A DNA stretch of 64,000 nucleotides from Natrialbaceae archaeon AArc-T1-2 (lineage in GTDB: Archaea > Halobacteriota > Halobacteria > Halobacteriales > Natrialbaceae): NCBI RefSeq assembly GCF_030273315.1, contig NZ_CP127174.1, positions 372,001 to 436,000 of the forward strand, read 5' to 3'. Of this stretch, positions 61,282 to 64,000 are shown one piece after another. Made by a program: the position numbers and the translations under genes. The notes below the pieces were generated by a model. That model had not been told where the DNA came from. It did no database searches and was given only the letters and a program-made list of their open reading frames with translations. Numbering within the stretch: position 1 is the stretch's first letter; each line of letters starts with the position of its first letter.

Positions 61282-62059
61282 CTTCAAAGCGCCCTTCGCG
61301 ACGATTTCGGAAGCCGAACGGGCATACTTCCCGGACGAGGAGTCTGCCGGACCGACGGGTGACGACGGAGACGGCGGCTGGGGAGAGCTCGAGACGGTCG
61401 ACGAGCTCGAGTTCGGCTGGGTTCTCCTGAAACAAGAACGGATCGACGGCTCTGATCGTCGATTCTTCCTCACTCGTGGCCACGAGAGCGGTATCGAGGT
61501 GATCGTCTCCGGTGGTAGTACCGAAGTCGTCGGCGAACAGACGCCGCTCGAGGACGTTCCCTCACACCCGAAGGAATCGGACGCCAGAACGGCGTACGAG
61601 AAGTGGCTCGACGAACACGAAGAGGAAGAACGCGACGATGAGGAGGCAGCCTGGAGCGAGTGGGAAGAGATCAACGTCGTCGAACCGTGGCACATCTACG
61701 GCCGATCGCACGAGGACGGCGAACGCGTCGAGTTCGTCGTCTCCGGTGTCCTCGAGGACGAGACCGTCGTCTACCTCGGACCCAACGGGGACGTCCGCGA
61801 CGAGGCACACATCTACACGAGCATCGACGACGTCGAGGCCGCCCTCGAGGCGTACTTCCAGCACGTCGAGGACGCAAACGTCCCTGACGATCGACAACCG
61901 ACCGGCGACGCACCGCCGATGGACGCCGTCGACAGCGGTACGCCCGCACCCGGTTCCGGCGGACTCGTCGATAGGGTCACCTCGAGCCCGGCACTCGCAA
62001 TCGGCCTTCTCGGGGTTGCTGCTGGTGGCTACTACGCCTACCAGGAGGGATACCTATGA
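61274..62059 (+). CDS. VP5-like virion protein
   Basis: A 261-residue protein starting MSDFKAPFATISEAERAYFP. Two similar beta units, about residues 40-95 and 135-200, share a strand order (ERIDGSDRRFFLTRGHESGI and EDGERVEFVVSGVLEDETVV). A Gly/Pro-rich linker and a C-terminal membrane helix follow (ALAIGLLGVAAGGYYAYQEG). Size and order match VP5 (~30 kDa). ATG 61,274 overlaps the previous stop. Confidence 0.65.
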   Translation: MSDFKAPFATISEAERAYFPDEESAGPTGDDGDGGWGELETVDELEFGWVLLKQERIDGSDRRFFLTRGHESGIEVIVSGGSTEVVGEQTPLEDVPSHPKESDARTAYEKWLDEHEEEERDDEEAAWSEWEEINVVEPWHIYGRSHEDGERVEFVVSGVLEDETVVYLGPNGDVRDEAHIYTSIDDVEAALEAYFQHVEDANVPDDRQPTGDAPPMDAVDSGTPAPGSGGLVDRVTSSPALAIGLLGVAAGGYYAYQEGYL

Positions 62060-62559
62060 GCCGGATCAGGCTCGCGAAAGAGATCGCAGAACAGACCGGC
62101 AAGTCGGTTACCGATGCACTGCGGTACATCCGCGAAGTCGGTCCCCGAAAGGCCCGAGCATCGCTCCGAACGGCCAAAGAGGGTGGAAAGCGGTACTGGA
62201 AGCCGACTGCCATCGTCGGTGGGGTGTACGGCGGTGCCTACTACTGGCGCGAGCAGAACATCCGCAAGGCCGAACACCTGGCAGAAACCGCCGAATCCGA
62301 CCAGGAAGCCCTCGAGAGCCTGATCGATTCCGATCTTCCGCCGGAAGCAAAACGGGATCTCATCGATCAGTGGGTCGACGAAGGAGTGTCCGATAGTGAT
62401 GACGATGACGGCCCGCTCGACGGTCTGCTTGACGGGTTGATGGACGACGTCGTCACGATGGTCGTCGTCGTCATGGTCGTCGGAGCCATCTTGAACTACG
62501 CGCTTTCACAGACGTCGGTAGGTCCAAACTCGGTCAACGCTGGAGGTGCATCGACGTGA
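62056..62559 (+). CDS. VP10-like membrane protein
   Basis: A 167-residue protein overlapping VP5 by four bases. A basic N-terminal helical part (SVTDALRYIREVGPRKARAS) is followed by a short hydrophobic region (AIVGGVYGGAYYW), an acidic loop and a strong C-terminal helix (VTMVVVVMVVGAILNYALSQ). The length agrees with SH1 VP10 (~17 kDa). Probably spans the internal virion membrane. Confidence 0.65.
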   Translation: MSRIRLAKEIAEQTGKSVTDALRYIREVGPRKARASLRTAKEGGKRYWKPTAIVGGVYGGAYYWREQNIRKAEHLAETAESDQEALESLIDSDLPPEAKRDLIDQWVDEGVSDSDDDDGPLDGLLDGLMDDVVTMVVVVMVVGAILNYALSQTSVGPNSVNAGGAST

Positions 62560-63056
62560 TTCCGTCTGCGAGAGACAACGTTGACCGGATGGTCCAGCTG
62601 CTCGAGGACATCGCTCGGAATACCGGAAACATCGACGTTGACGTCGACAATGACAATCAGTCGGCTCAAGAATCGCTCCCGATTTCGATCGATCCACGAG
62701 ATTTCCTCGTCATCGAAACGCCACAACTCGAGGGTTCCAACCCCGATGGTACGATCACGATCGAGCCGGGTGAGGTGGTCGAGATCGCACGGTTCGATAC
62801 CGTCCCCTGCCATCTGATCGGCGTCGGAGCAAAAAATCAGCTGGACGTCGTTTACCGCCTCGAGGTCGACCATCAGAAAAGCCTCGCTGGTGGGTGGCGA
62901 AGTATGCCACTTGGCACGATGGGGTCGCCGTACTCGTTCGTCAAAGAGCTCGGCGTCACGTTTCCGGTTGAAGATCAGATCGTCTATAAGGCGAAATTAT
63001 CCGAAGCAGCCGAGTCAACGGTCGACGTCAGCGGTAAAATCCTACTCAGACTATGA
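62556..63056 (+). CDS. VP9-like virion protein
   Basis: A 166-residue soluble beta-rich protein from GTG 62,556 (overlap GTGA). Residues ~30-50 are polar; the rest alternates strands (TITIEPGEVVEIARFDTVPC, LDVVYRLEVDHQKSLAGGWR, STVDVSGKILLRL), compatible with a jelly roll. The size matches VP9 (~16.5 kDa). A penton or spike-base role would fit, since a single beta-barrel is required at capsid vertices, but this is inference. Confidence 0.65.
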   Translation: MIPSARDNVDRMVQLLEDIARNTGNIDVDVDNDNQSAQESLPISIDPRDFLVIETPQLEGSNPDGTITIEPGEVVEIARFDTVPCHLIGVGAKNQLDVVYRLEVDHQKSLAGGWRSMPLGTMGSPYSFVKELGVTFPVEDQIVYKAKLSEAAESTVDVSGKILLRL

Positions 63057-63484
63057 CCACGGAAATATCGGACTGGTACGACTTGGATAGCATTAGAGAC
63101 GATCTGAGCGGTGACTACGTGCTTGTCAACGATCTGGACGAGGATACTGACGGGTACAGTGAAGTCTCTGGCCTCGAGTGGGAGCCGTTGGGTGGCCCAG
63201 ACGACCCGTTCACGGGAGACTTCGAGGGGCAGGGCCACGCCATCGAGGGGATGACGGTCAGCGGAGACTACGACGCGGCAGGCCTGTTCTCGGTGCTGGC
63301 TGGAGCCGAGATAACGGGTCTGGTACTAAAGGACGTCGACGTCGAGGCCGAGGGAACGGCTGGCGCACTCGCAGGAGGCGGGACCGCAGCGATCCAAGCC
63401 GTCCACGTCACCGGCTCGGTCGAATCGACAGACGGCACAGCAGGCGGCATAATCGGCAAACTAACCAACCACGAGGAGGTTTAA
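63053..63484 (+). CDS. GLUG-repeat protein, candidate spike tip
   Basis: A 143-residue protein with the GLUG beta-helix motif: FEGQGHAIEGMTVSGDYDAA, then GLFSVLAGAEITGLVLKDVD and GGIIGKL. GLUG repeats occur in cell-surface adhesins of bacteria and archaea. The gene lies where SH1-type viruses encode the vertex spike proteins VP3 and VP6 and overlaps VP9 by four bases, so host attachment is a reasonable guess. It ends at a natural stop three codons before the second IS copy. Confidence 0.65.
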   Translation: MTTEISDWYDLDSIRDDLSGDYVLVNDLDEDTDGYSEVSGLEWEPLGGPDDPFTGDFEGQGHAIEGMTVSGDYDAAGLFSVLAGAEITGLVLKDVDVEAEGTAGALAGGGTAAIQAVHVTGSVESTDGTAGGIIGKLTNHEEV

Positions 63485-63490
63485 AAAATG
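63475..63490 (+). promoter_or_regulatory. Strong ribosome site and orphan ATG before the IS
   Basis: GGAGGT (63,475-63,480) is followed seven bases later by ATG (63,488-63,490). The insertion sequence begins directly after this codon, so the next virion gene was cut at its first codon. Confidence 0.6.
63483..63490. repeat. Presumed target-site duplication AAAAAATG
   Basis: The eight bases before the left terminal repeat of the second IS. Its partner lies outside the window. Confidence 0.5.
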
Positions 63491-64000
63491 GGTCGTGTCC
63501 CAAACTCGTCTAGAGTCGTAACTGACTCCTGTGGAAACAGGGTCACCTCTGGTACCTACCCCGAAGTGACCCATGCACGCCACAATCGACGCGCAAGTCA
63601 CGGTTAGCATCGACTTAGACAAAACGCTACCGCTTGCCACTCTCGCTGAATCTCTCACAGAGCTTCACCTCGAGGCGACGATCCTCGAGGAGCTTGTCAA
63701 AAGCCTCGACGAGCGCCTCGTCGAGGCGTACTGTGGGGAGAAACACGCGCGCGGAAACGGCGATCGCCGTTTCCAGCGCGCCGGAACCACAACACGAACA
63801 GCTGTGACAACCGCAGGAGAGCACGAATTTTCCCTTCATCACGTCAAAGACACCGCTGCCACCGGTGACGATCCTACCTACTTCCGCCCTCTCGAAGATC
63901 TCATCAAATTCGACGGGCAGCGCATCTATCAAGAGGATATTTCGCTCCAGAGTACCGAACTCGCTACGTCGCTCAGCTTTCGTGATGCCGTTGCCCACGG
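63491..64000 (+). mobile_element. ISH6-family insertion sequence, second copy (cut by window end)
   Basis: It begins with the same GGTCGTGTCCCAAACTCG end and, over the 510 visible bases, appears identical to 49,770-50,279. Same orientation as the first copy. Confidence 0.92.
63573..64000 (+). CDS. ISH6-family transposase (N-terminal part, window edge)
   Basis: The first 142 codons of the same transposase as at 49,852, starting MHATIDAQVTVSIDLDKTLP and still open at the window end. No differences from the first copy were noticed. The truncation is only due to the window. Confidence 0.92.
   Translation, partial: MHATIDAQVTVSIDLDKTLPLATLAESLTELHLEATILEELVKSLDERLVEAYCGEKHARGNGDRRFQRAGTTTRTAVTTAGEHEFSLHHVKDTAATGDDPTYFRPLEDLIKFDGQRIYQEDISLQSTELATSLSFRDAVAH

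Larger units (their letters stand above)
36445..64000. mobile_element. Integrated halovirus-like element (right end not in window)
   Basis: It begins at a tRNA-Ala gene followed by a tyrosine integrase. It contains phage-type wHTH repressors, small zinc proteins, restriction-type cargo, and from 51.2 to 63.5 kb a virion module like that of SH1/HHIV-2 icosahedral haloviruses. No second copy of the tRNA 3' sequence was noticed by eye up to 64,000, so the right end lies outside. The middle part (41.5-49.3 kb), with its own integrase, could be a separate insertion. Confidence 0.65.

Noticed and set aside
49770-64000. Composite transposon formed by the two ISH6-like copies
   Set aside because: The left copy has its own 8-base duplication on both sides and the right copy has a different flank, so they inserted independently.
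36445-64000. A second copy of the tRNA-Ala 3' end (attR) inside the window
   Set aside because: I looked for the T-arm and acceptor sequence by eye and did not find it; the right border probably lies beyond 64,000.
36445-64000. A pleolipovirus identity for the element
   Set aside because: Pleolipoviruses have one large spike and few proteins. Here the FtsK/HerA-type ATPase and two successive capsid-size beta proteins fit SH1-type icosahedral viruses better.

Overview
The window is a haloarchaeal chromosome segment. This follows from high GC content, strongly acidic proteins rich in Asp, Glu and Val, twin-arginine lipoprotein signals, archaeal TATA-type promoters placed about 26-35 bases before leaderless starts, an archaeal-type triosephosphate isomerase, a PGF-CTERM surface protein and a copy of an ISH6-type insertion sequence. 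The genus cannot be fixed from the sequence alone.

Bases 1-2.6 kb are ordinary chromosome: the end of pstB, a VOC-fold enzyme, a membrane hydrolase of the YdjM type and a wHTH-GNAT acetyltransferase. From 2.8 to 25.6 kb lies a surface-glycan locus: a DUF1616 membrane protein, a large polytopic membrane protein, a flippase, an FkbM methyltransferase, two polysaccharide deacetylases, a secreted beta-helix protein, a nucleotidyltransferase / epimerase / GT4 transferase operon, a beta-propeller protein, a sulfatase-fold enzyme, a FemAB-like transferase, an alpha/alpha-toroid protein, a DUF354 protein and a PGF-CTERM surface protein. Many of these genes stand alone, yet share a TATA-box variant (ATAACAAA-like), which suggests one regulon. 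A truncated glycosyltransferase gene shows that the locus has lost material.

From 25.9 to 36.2 kb are housekeeping genes: purL, a PAS/GAF histidine-kinase-like protein without its phospho-acceptor His, a YeeE/YedE thiosulfate-uptake pair, tpiA, an MBF1 regulator, a CDP-alcohol phosphatidyltransferase with an AK6-like kinase, and hisC. There is also a start-less lipoprotein relic.

At 36,373 a tRNA-Ala(GGC) gene is followed directly by a tyrosine integrase. From here to the window end I read an integrated element. Its left part (36.5-41.4 kb) holds an operon of small zinc-ribbon, PadR-like and coiled-coil proteins, two phiH1-repressor-like wHTH genes and a Tat lipoprotein. Its middle part (41.5-49.3 kb) holds a second integrase and a defence-like cargo: a 1,280-residue nuclease-methyltransferase, an SRA-HNH endonuclease of the modification-dependent type, and a YwgA-like / DUF6338-like pair. 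Its right part (51.2-63.5 kb) is a virion module whose gene order and sizes match icosahedral, internal-membrane haloviruses of the SH1/HHIV-2 group: a VP1-like protein, a packaging ATPase, VP12, the two capsid proteins VP7 and VP4, VP13, VP2, VP5, VP10, VP9 and a GLUG-repeat candidate spike. A CCAATT operator-like motif is clustered in both promoter regions of this module.

Two apparently identical ISH6-like copies have hit the virion module. One (49,770-51,211) split the first gene a few codons after its start, but its target duplication supplies a new in-frame ATG. The other (from 63,491) landed immediately after a start codon downstream of the GLUG gene and runs out of the window. The provirus may therefore be partly disabled. 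Its right attachment site is not in the window.
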